Below are positions 21,024-30,283 of a stretch of 32,474 bases of DNA, piece by piece. The stretch lies in the NCBI GenBank assembly GCA_049999805.1, contig JBNGIO010005918.1:1-32474 (forward strand), given 5' to 3'. Within the stretch, counting starts at the first letter, position 1. Each line of letters begins with the position of its first letter. This DNA comes from Folioceros fuciformis (Eukaryota > Anthocerotophyta > Anthocerotopsida > Anthocerotales). A model generated the notes under the pieces. It saw only the letters and a program-made list of their open reading frames with translations. It did no database searches and had not been told where the DNA came from. Made by a program: the position numbers and the translations under genes.

Positions 21024-21918
21024 TTGCCTTCTGTAGTTCCACATAGACCTCCTCCTCCCTTTGCTTCATTGCCTCCACCTCCACCAACACGAATGTCTTG
21101 GAAAAACAATGATTGCCTTGTGCTTCAAGCAGTTGTGAGAATTGAAGAGGAGAGACGGGCATTTGGTGATGTAAAGAAGATGATGAAGACTGCAACAATG
21201 AGGTGGGATGCTGTAGCCGCTTATTGTGTGAAGCATGGCACTAATGCTTCCCCTAACCGGTGTAGATCCAAGTGGGAACTGTTACAGCAACAATGGAAGA
21301 AGATTTCTAACTGTGGTCGGCATGGAATGTGAAGTGGTCACTCAGACTATTTGAGAATGCCTTCATTAGACAAGAAGGAAAAGAAATTGCATGTGGACTT
21401 CAACTAGGAATTGTATGAAACCATTGCAGCCTGGATGGTCGTTGTGAACTCATTTGTTGACCCTCCAAATGATATGATTGTCGACTCAAATTTTTTGCAG
21501 ACTCTAGGTACTTCAAGTTGCTCAATGATACCTACTAAGTCAGGCTCTAGTTCTCAACCAGATGTTTCAATTGAGCCCATGGAGGAGGCATCAAAAGCTC
21601 CAATAGATCCTCAGCAATGAACAACGAAGAGGATTAAACACAAAAAATTAAAGGAGAAGGCCGTTGATACCACATTGTCTACAATGATTCAATCATTTGT
21701 CCAAGCTCTCCGTGCTGTTGAAGACAAGAGAGGCATGCATCGTACTGAGAGCATGCAGTTGCATACAAGGAAGCATAAAGAGTTGTTGTAGTGCAACAAA
21801 GACATGGTTCACGTGCTGAACAATATGGTGGAAGTTAATAACGAGATAAGGCTTGGTTTTGTTGCACCTTTAGAGAAAATTGGAGACAGACCTCCTAAGC
21901 TTGGTGATAAATGGTGAT
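21024..21918 (+). pseudogene. PIF/Harbinger Myb/trihelix-like accessory ORF, broken
   Basis: The first 102 codons include a Pro-rich start and a SANT/trihelix-like domain, with W-x-x-x-D near MSWKNNDCLVL, then TMRWDAVAAYC and RCRSKWELLQQQWKKI. A TGA stops the frame at 21330-21332. Similarity continues downstream after a frame change (DYLRMPSLDKKEKKLHVDF, then ELYETIAAWM at 21411), with further stops near 21405, 21618 and 21789. The end is about 21918, at APLEKIGDRPPKLGDKW. In intact elements this protein binds the transposon ends and helps the transposase. Confidence 0.7.
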
Positions 21919-22013
21919 CTGTTGATTGTAGTCTGTAAAATGAACTTCAAATTCAAATGAAAATTGAAGACTTGTTGAAGTAAGTTATGGAATCAAACAA
22001 AGTAAGGACCACG

Positions 22014-22560
22014 TGGCATAATTCATGAAATGGCAACTCTTTAAAAATTTCTATCTTCCTCCACATGCAACGAAACTCAAGAAATGTACACTTGTTAGAA
22101 AGCTCTTGTCAAGAGCTACATGTTGGTACAAAAATCATTGTAATATAATGTGTGCACAGAGAGTTACGAGTACTGGACGATGCATGAACCACATTGCATG
22201 ATTCATGTAATGGCAACTATTTAAAAATTTGTATCTCCCTTCAAATGCAGCAAAACTCAAGAAATGTACACTTTCTAGAAAGCTCTTATCAAGAGCTACA
22301 CGCTAGTATAAAAATCATTGTAATACAAGGTGTACACAGAGAGTTACGAGCACTTGACGATGCATGAACCACATTACATGATTCGTGTAATAGCAACTCT
22401 TTAGAAATTCGTATCTCCCTCCATATGCAACAAAACTCAAGGAATGTACACTTGTTGGAAAGTTCTTGTCAAGGGCTACATGGTGGTATGAAAATCAATG
22501 TGATTGTAGAGAGAGTTGTAGAGAGTTTTGTAGAGAGAGTTACAAGCTCTGGACGGAGGG
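22014..22560 (+). repeat. 180-bp tandem repeat, three copies
   Basis: Three consecutive copies, in register every 180 bp: the word GGCAACTCTTTAAAAATT and variants lie at about 22030, 22210 and 22390. Each is followed by AACTCAAGAAATGTACACTT and AGAAAGCTCTTGTCAAGAGC (itself an inverted repeat). The third copy ends in extra GTAGAGAGAGTT units. Copies differ by about 10-15% by eye. Confidence 0.9.
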
Positions 22561-22697
22561 GAACCAAGTTACATGATTCAAATATGAACCAACTTTACAA
22601 GTAAAACGAAACTAAAGCCACATAGGCTTATTTCAGAACCCTTGTATGGAGCTACAATATGGGACTACTAAGTGGGGTCGGAATCATGCTCCTGCTG

Positions 22698-24468
22698 CTA
22701 CAAGATAAGGGCTAGCTGGTCCCTTAAACTTTCCCCTGCAAGATCTGAAACCCTTGCACTAGGAACTGTAATGTAGTTAGGATTGTGCTGAGGGATTGTG
22801 TTTATAGCACGGTCAGCATCACTATCTTGCATATCAACATTGATGTTATGTAGTATACAACAGTAGAATGCCAATTTGCCAACATGCTTTGGATCTCACC
22901 AAACTAGGCATTTGTTCAAGATACGCCAAGTACCTTTTAAACATACAAATGCCCTTTCTACGACAATTGTTAGGTGGGAACATTTAATATAAACCATATA
23001 AAGCGTTAGGTTGTTAGGGGGTTATCAGGGCTGTTTCACCAAACATCATGGACCTTAGCATAAAAGACATTTTTTTAATCTTTTTAATTATTACTGAAAA
23101 TATCATTTGCTTAGTGTTCTCCACCCTGCTAAATTGATATGGTATTAGAGCAACGTATGCATCCTTGAGAAGATACATGCATAATGCCGAGATATGATGG
23201 TTCCTATAGGTATAAGCATCAAGGTCAATCCTCCAAAAATCTAAACAATGGAGGGTTTCTACCTAGATACCTAATACGTACTCTTAACCATGGAAACTAT
23301 CCTGGCCAGTGGCCTCAAATACTTGTCACCCCTGGCTCCTCAATAAATTGTCCAATTCTATCGGAAAGGAGCCTAGAGACTGTTTGCCCATATTAGGGGC
23401 AACATTGGAGATGCCAGAATTTTGACTTAGGCAACCATTTCTAGCCAAGCACCTTCCCTCAGAATTTTGGAAGGTGACCAAGGGTTTCCACAAGATCTAC
23501 AAAAAGACAGCATTAAGCAAACATGCAGCCTCTCAAGTTTCTGTTAGGGAAGGGAACAATGAGCCAAGGAAGTAATGGAAAACCAACATCAGCAATTATA
23601 TACTCTTGGATTCTATGAGGTCCAACAAGCATATAAGATCCATGAAGTCGCTCCTTATCTTCTTCTGGTCGGTATAGGCTAGAATTACTAAGAACTCTAG
23701 AATCGTTTACACTTTCTAGCTAGCCAGCATAGACATCAATGAAGCGCATGCTCATGTCAACAGTACCTTGAAGAATGATGCTGTAATTCTTCATGTGGTC
23801 AAAGTAGGCTGTTGAGGTCACACATTGAGGCAATTCTAGCTCAACGTGGGTGACATCAATAGCTCCTCTGCAATTTGGTAATCCACGGTGATTTTGGAAA
23901 CCCATCTCCACATGGGCTGCACAAGAAGTGAGTGACCGCACAAACTCCACACCACCTTAGACAAGGTTGACTCGGCTACACCAAACAATTCGGCAACTAC
24001 TTTGAGAGAATCTCTAGTCCCCAATCTTGTGAGAATCATAGCTATCTATTTTGCAACATGTAACTTATGGTTTGGCAAGGTAATGAGACTTGGAGGAGGA
24101 TGTCTGGTCAAGTCAAGAGCAACAACACTACAGATGTAATTGAATGTGGTTGGAGAGACTTTGATCATCTCTCTCCAACGGTCAGGATCTCCACTTGGAA
24201 CAATTATCATGAACTTTGCTCACCAATGAAGTGACTATGGTTTGATGTAGTACATACCTACCCTTCTTTTAGGCATGCAGTACAAGTGAGCTTCTGTGCA
24301 TACGAGCAGCCTCATTGTGGTGAGGAGGGCTTCCTTGTCTGCCACTCTCATAAGGCGCTAAGCTTGCTTGTAGATGTAGCCGGGACGCTGTGTACTGGGT
24401 GCTTGGGATTGTGACCACAATGGCCATCATAGCTGCGAGAATCGAGTGCTCTTGACGATCAACCATTA
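22698..24468 (-). pseudogene. PIF/Harbinger transposase (DDE superfamily), broken
   Basis: Read on the minus strand from an N-terminal MVDRQEHSILAAMMA at 24466. Blocks in family order are: TRLGTRDSLKVVAELFGVAE with STLSKVVW; RGLPNCRGAIDVTHVELELP with KNYSIILQGTVDMSMRFIDV at 23720-23890 (the aspartate of AID is the first DDE residue); YLLKDAYVALIPYQ near 23140; and IVVERAFVCLKGTWRILNKC near 22940 with a C-terminal tail ending at the stop 22698. Stops and frame changes separate the blocks, and the stretch 23200-23700 has no readable similarity. Full-length family members are about 400 aa. Confidence 0.8.
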
Positions 24469-24489
24469 TAGCGCTAATAACAAAGAATT

Positions 24490-25205
24490 ATTTTTGAGAT
24501 AATTATTTCTGAGATGCTCAAGTGGCAAAGAACTAGTATGATTGCACTAACAACAAAGAATTATTTCTGAGATGCTCGGATGGCAAAGAACAAGTATGAT
24601 CACACTAACATTATTTCTGAGATGCTCCGGTGGCAAACATTAATTCTGAGATACTCCGGTGGCAAACATTATTTCTGAGATACTCCAGTGGCAAACATTA
24701 TTTCTGAGATACTCCGGTGGCAAAGAACGAGGATGATCGCACTAACAACAAAGAAATATTTCTAAGATGCTCGGATGGCAAAGAACAAGCATGATCACAC
24801 TAACATTATTTCTAAGATGCTCCAGTGGCAAACATTCATTCTGAGATACACGGTGGCAAACATTATTTCTGAGATACTCGGGTGGCAAAGAATGAGGATG
24901 ATCGCATTAACAACAAAGAAATATTTCTAAGATGCTCCAGAGGCAAAGAACGAGGATGATTGCGAAATATTTCTAAGATGCTCCAGAGGCAAAGAACGAG
25001 GATGATTGCGCTAACAACAAAGAAATATTTATGAGATGCTATATTTCTGAGATGCTATATTTCTGAGATGCTCTGGTGGCAAAGAACGAGGATGATCGCA
25101 TTAACAACAAAAAAAAAGTTTTTGAGATGCTCCGGTGGCAAAGAACTATTATGAATGAGATGCTCCGGTGGCAAAGAACTACTATGAATGAGATGCTTTG
25201 GTGGC
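24490..25205 (+). repeat. Tandem repeat array of 29- and 58-bp units
   Basis: Short units of 29 bp (ATTATTTCTGAGATACTCC then GGTGGCAAAC) alternate with 58-bp units that add AACGAGGATGATCGCACTAA and CAACAAAG. About fifteen to twenty short units are visible. The longer unit is a dimer in which one half diverged. The array directly follows the transposase N-terminus. It shares the 12-mer GATGCTCAAGTG with the array on the left side of the element. Confidence 0.88.
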
Positions 25206-25224
25206 AAATAGAATTAGTTCTGAA

Positions 25225-25280
25225 GTGCACCACCGGGAGCTATGAGGTGCACCACCGGGAGCAGCGTTTGCTTCCGGTGG
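25225..25280. repeat. Direct repeat plus hairpin at the right edge of the element
   Basis: GTGCACCACCGGGAGC occurs at 25225-25240 and again at 25247-25262. The second copy forms a hairpin: CCACCGGGAGCA (25252-25263) pairs with TGCTTCCGGTGG (25269-25280), with one mismatch and a 5-nt loop. The arm TGCTCCGGTGG is also the core of the neighbouring repeat units in the opposite sense, so this may be an inverted terminal unit of the array. Confidence 0.7.
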
Positions 25281-25653
25281 GTGCCCTTAAAATCCGAAAT
25301 TTTTGGCCACATGCACGTGTTATGGAACATGGAAAATGCCCTTAAACTGATTTGTCCACATTGATTTAGGTGCACATGGAAAGCGACTCTAACAACTCAA
25401 ATAAACAGTGTTTCAAGAAAATATGTCAAGGAAGCCATGTACGTAAGCGCAGGCATGGGGATGGATGGGAATACTTTTCCCACTCTCACACCCAGACCCA
25501 CTCCTGTTGCTTGGCAAAATAGCCACACTGCCTACAATCGCGACCTAGTCTGGCTTTGAGATGGAGCATTCGAACCGGCCGCACCGCCCTGTGTACCACG
25601 CGAACAAGGACACTCTTAGCTACGAACACGAGCATACTCGTTCACGGAATCTT
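25281..25653. other. 3' flank of the MFP gene
   Basis: 373 bp containing the MFP 3' untranslated region. I looked here for a last exon ending in a peroxisomal tripeptide and found none. Nothing else was recognised. Confidence 0.35.
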
Positions 25654-28600
25654 CTACAGAAAACCACTCACCAGTTTTAGACCCCTTGCAGCCCGTTCTT
25701 CCAAGTAGGAAGAGGGCTTAAAAAAATCGCCAAACGTCTCAGACCATTTCTTCAACCTCGTGGCGATGTACTTAGGATCAATCAAATCAGCCCAGAAGAC
25801 GATACCGCCTCTGCAAAGACACAATACAGCAGTTAGGACCAAGGGACTAGCCAGAGGTTTCACAGGTCCGTTCAATATTTCATACACGATAGAACATAAG
25901 ATCTTGTGTGTCTGAAACACACCTGTAGGCGGGAAAACCCATGCCCAGCACACTGGCAATATCGAGGTCACTAGACTTGCTGACCACCCTCTCATCCAAA
26001 ACGCGGCAGGCTTCATTTACTATAGGGAAGAAAATCATCTCCACAATGTCCTGGTCTGTCACAGTGATGGGCTGCACACAAGGTAGGAAGGAGACGTGAG
26101 GGACCCCATGTGCTCATATGTTCAAAGCAAAACCCAATCCACACGAGAGGCTCACCTTGCCGCCCGGTAATATGTTTGCAATTTTCCGTGACTTCTCCAC
26201 ATACTCTCGAAGTTCGGGAGTGGGCCCCGGTCTTCGCTTTTCATCGTACTGGTAAAACCCTTTCCGACTACTCTCACCTGAACATAACGTTGCCCAGCTT
26301 GAGCGAAATATACCAGAAACTGCACTCAAAGACGACCCAAACCACACAAAAATGCCTACCAACGCGGCCATCCTCGAGCATCATCGGAACCAAAGCAGAC
26401 TTGTACACCCGATCTGGGAAAGAGTCCACGAATTGCTTCCCCACTGCCACACCCACACCAAAGCCAACAAGATCCACGAGTCTGCACCGAAAGCGAATTG
26501 AGAGTGAGGCCCATCAGATATTACCATCCAAAACCTTCTCGACAGAGAACGCAATCACCAAAACATGTACCGGAAAGGCCCCATTGGCATGCCAAAACTT
26601 TTGATGACAGCATCAATCCGATAAGGATCAACACCAAGATCCACCAACATGGTAGCAGCCATGTTGTACGGAAAGAACACCCGATTGACAGCAAATCCAG
26701 TGCAATTTCCAACTACTACAGGAACTTTCTTGATGTTCTTTCCCACATCCATGAGATCCACAATAGTTTGAGGAGATGTCTTTGCGGTGCGAACGATTTC
26801 AAGCAGTGGCATGACATGGGCAGGACTGTCACACAGATACCGCCATGGGGTCAGAAAGACCAGAGGGCTTCCAACAAAAGCCAGCCAGTAGGTAAAGACC
26901 GAAGGAACGCTGCAAACGACAAGACACCAAGTACCTGAAAAAGTGGGCTCCAACAATCCTATCCTTTGACCGTGTCTTAGCACTGATAAGATTTAAATCA
27001 ATGGTCGATGTGTTTGTTGCCAAAACACACGTGGGAGAGCAGTACTTCTCAATGTCAACAAAAATCTGTTGCTTGAGAGGTATATTTTCAATGACAGCCT
27101 GCACTCGCCCACACTTGCCAACGATAAATATTCTCATCCAAGGAATACCCCAATAAAGTTATGTGGGTCAGCAAGGTGCAGACGAACAAATGTCCGTCAA
27201 GTACACATACCTCAATGACAAGATCAGCAGAAGAGAAGTCCTCATAGTCAAGAACTCCCTTCACCAATGAAATTGTTTTCTTGTATCTGTCCTCTGTCAT
27301 AGCACCTTTCACGACACGGCTTCGCAGATTTGCTGCACTCCCACAAAACACATTCAGCACTATGTAGCATCTACCTTCTGATACGAAAATTTCCAGACCA
27401 GTGAAATACATTTTATTCGTTCGAGGCCCTGCTCGAGGAACTTCTCATTGACCTCCTTTAGAAGTACAGGGATATTGTTCATGATCAAAGCCGTGACAAT
27501 GCCAGAGCCCATAAGTCCGCCCCCAATTACAGCAACCTTCTTCACTTGTCTAGGCTTCAGACCTAAGTCTGTGACACCCGGAACCTGCGCAAAATAGCAA
27601 CAGTTAACAAGCAATTCAACTTCACCTATGAAAGTACAACGGACCAATCTTGCCATATGTAGAACCTGAGAGGCCTAATATTACCTTGGTTGTTGCCCGT
27701 TGAGCAAAAAACATGTGAACAAGGGCCTTAGCTGTGTCAGAATAAAGAGCCTCCAAAAACACTTGCTCTTCCTGCATAAAGAACATCCAAGTAGCGTTTA
27801 ACCACGTACCCTCTGCTCAACTCTTCTGCACACATCACGCAGTGAGAAAGATACACAGTAGACAACAGCTTACCTTCAGCAGGCCAGCATAGCCCCCCCG
27901 CACCACACCTTCCTCTACAGCATCCAAACACAAGAAAGGATGCTTCAAATCTGGCGCCGTCTTCTTGGCTTGCTCCCTTGCAAACTTTAAAATCTGCCGA
28001 GCATCTCCAAGCGGTTCCAACTTGTCAGTCCTGTAGAGTGACAGGACCCAAGGCCGGCGAAATGAAGCAATGTCCAGTGCCCACTTGCGAGCCACACTCA
28101 AGAGAGCATCAAATGAGACTATCTCGTCGATCAGGCCAAGCTCCTTTCCTTCCTCGGCCTTGATGGGCTTGGAAAGCTGCAAAAATGAAAGGAACAGGAG
28201 ATGGCTCAGGTATGATGGTGAACCCTGAGGCTCCTTTGCACATTGGAGCTGTAAAGCACAAAGAATGATGGCCCAGGGAAAAGGGCACCAGCATCATCTC
28301 GATAGCCTTCGCCAATCCCACAAAGCGAGGCAGCCGCTGAGTACCTACACACTCAGTCAGTGGAAGTAAAGGTGAAACTCAAAAACACACATCCGGCAAT
28401 TAACTCGATCTTTGGCTTTTGGGGTTTGAAACAGGTAGTAGTTGATCCTTATCCAGCAGCTCACCTCCAAATCCAGGGATGATACCAAGCTGAAGTTCTG
28501 GAAGACCAAGTTGGGCTTTGGGAGTGGAAAGTCGAGCATGACATGACTGCAATTATGCATGCCAAAAAAATGAAGAGTTGTGCCACGTGTTTTGTGGCGA

Positions 28601-29582
28601 GAAAAAATACAACTCAGAACAATCCTTGGCACAAATGATTTGAGCAAAAACGAACCATTGCCAGCTCCAAACCACCACCAAGAGCCAGTCCAGAAATTGC
28701 GGCCACTGACGGCTTCTTCGCAGCTGCACATGGGGGCACATAGTGAGCACGAAGGACCACATCCCTACAGTAGTAACGTATCATCCACAGCGAGGTATAG
28801 GAATGGACCTTCAATGGTATTTGCCATCAAGTCGACTGAGACACGTCCCATACTATCAGCACTTCCTGTGACAGGGAAGACAGTGTGAAGTCAACGTGCA
28901 TCAAAAGAGATCTTGCGGGAAGGAGTGATCACAAACACTGAAAATTTCTCGTTCACAAAATCCAAGACTCACTGTTCCTTTGGACTTCAGCGATTGCGTT
29001 GATGTCAAATCCTCCTGAAAACTTTCCATCCGCCCCTATCGCAAGCAATCGGTTACCCTCTCACTTCTCACAGAAGAAAGCAACCTAGAGGTAAACTTCA
29101 GCACGAGCCAAAAACGGAAAGAGCTTCCCAAGCCGCTGGCCGCCCTAGAGGTCGATCTAAACCAATCCTCGATCCACAAAGCAGCAAATTTGTGCTGTCC
29201 ATTACAATTGAGCCGTGGCCACTAAACATGCGAGACATACCAGTCACAACAATCGCTTTCACGTCATCCCGACTCAATGCCTCGTCGTACTTCTGTTTCA
29301 GTTGGCGCAGAACTGACACAGTAAACAATTGGCGGGAGCAGACAAGAAACACGATTAGCCACGGCTGGGCCAGACGGAACCAGTAACCATCCCTGCCAAC
29401 CCGGAATTCTAAACCAAATCACATGCAGAGAACGCAGAAGCAGACTTGACGCGCCACGCAACGGCTGAAGCGCTCAAAATTCACTCACTCGGAATGGCCA
29501 ACGCATTCACTGGTGGGAACACGAGCGAAATGACTGCAACCCCATCGGCTCCAACATCCATGTTCACGCTCGCCTTCCCCAT
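25654..29582 (-). CDS. MFP2: Peroxisomal multifunctional protein (enoyl-CoA hydratase / 3-hydroxyacyl-CoA dehydrogenase)
   Basis: Seventeen exons on the minus strand: 29489-29582, 29241-29312, 28973-29035, 28809-28865, 28656-28723, 28465-28546, 28289-28344, 27874-28176, 27685-27771, 27410-27584, 27211-27332, 26935-27098, 26571-26825, 26360-26481, 26156-26277, 25923-26071, 25654-25810; 715 aa (Arabidopsis MFP2 and AIM1 are about 720-725). The N-terminal hydratase domain has [13 protein letters not shown] and [20 protein letters not shown], with catalytic-type Glu115 and Glu135. The NAD-binding site GGGLMGSG is at 315-322, and NTSTIDL with GAHFFSPAH (His445) forms the dehydrogenase site. The product performs steps two and three of plant beta-oxidation. 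The frame stays open upstream to a Met at 29843, but similarity starts at 29582. The protein ends in GFL, not a PTS1. MFP2 versus AIM1 cannot be decided. Confidence 0.93.
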
Positions 29583-30283
29583 GTTGCTGAGAGGAATTCC
29601 CTTGGACAGGGACAGCGCAACAAATTCGCCCGAGCTCCAAGAAGAAAACGAAGGTGGTGATGCTGCGCGGAAGGGAGAGCTTTCGGGGGAAGGATAGAGA
29701 TATAAGGAGAAGAAAGTGGAGATGAGGGAGTGGGAACAGAGAACGAACGCAAGCTGTGCAGCTGCGATGAAGGCGACGATCTGGGGACTTGGCGCTGGAG
29801 AGCTATTTAGACCGCAGCTTGCCACCAAGGCGGTGCCGGACACATCGGACGTCTACCGGAAAGACCCGTAGGCGGTGATTAACTACAGTGAACTAAAATA
29901 CAGAGCTCACCGTGCCAAAGTCGTAGCAACGGAAAATATCTTTAGACGTCATCTTGAAAAAGAGATACATGTATGATGTACAGTTACGGACGTAGGAGGA
30001 TAGACATCGACTATTCAGGTACCTATCCAGGTGCCTATGCAAATAGATGTTGGATAACTTGGGAGTGGTTTGGAGCCCTCATACCAGTTTTGTCCCTAAT
30101 TTCCAATGTAGGTAACGTGAGCTGAAAATGGCTCGATTCATGCTCAGCTCCCGTTGAGATGAGATGACAGAAGATGGAAGTGGTGGTACCGTGCAGAGAT
30201 GCGGAATCCTGGATGTGCAGGAGGGTAAGCTAAATAGAGGTGTCAAGTAGCCTCAAAGGAGATTGAGAAGAGGCCAGTAAGCA
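29583..30283. promoter_or_regulatory. Intergenic region: MFP upstream and GnT-I downstream
   Basis: 701 bp between the MFP start and the GnT-I stop, both on the minus strand. It holds the MFP leader and promoter and the GnT-I 3' untranslated region. The part nearest MFP (29583-29843) is open in the MFP frame and pyrimidine-rich on the minus strand, typical of a plant leader. No poly-A relic lies next to GnT-I. Confidence 0.4.

Larger units (their letters stand above)
20648..25280. mobile_element. Decayed PIF/Harbinger DNA transposon with flanking and internal satellites
   Basis: Two convergent broken genes define the element: a Myb/trihelix-type DNA-binding ORF on the plus strand (21024-21918) and a DDE transposase on the minus strand (22698-24468). 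This two-gene set is the hallmark of PIF/Harbinger elements. Between them lies a 180-bp tandem repeat, and outside them are the 58-bp arrays at 20355-20647 and 24490-25205. I could not identify terminal inverted repeats or a three-base target duplication with certainty, so the limits are approximate. Both genes carry several stops, so the element cannot be autonomous. Confidence 0.75.

Noticed and set aside
24490-25205. Second repeat array with regular spacing, CRISPR-like at first sight
   Set aside because: The intervals between cores are themselves repeats, so there are no spacers.
25563-25585. GGTTCGAAT word on the minus strand, resembling a tRNA T-loop
   Set aside because: The flanking bases do not form a T-stem, and no acceptor or anticodon arm fits upstream.
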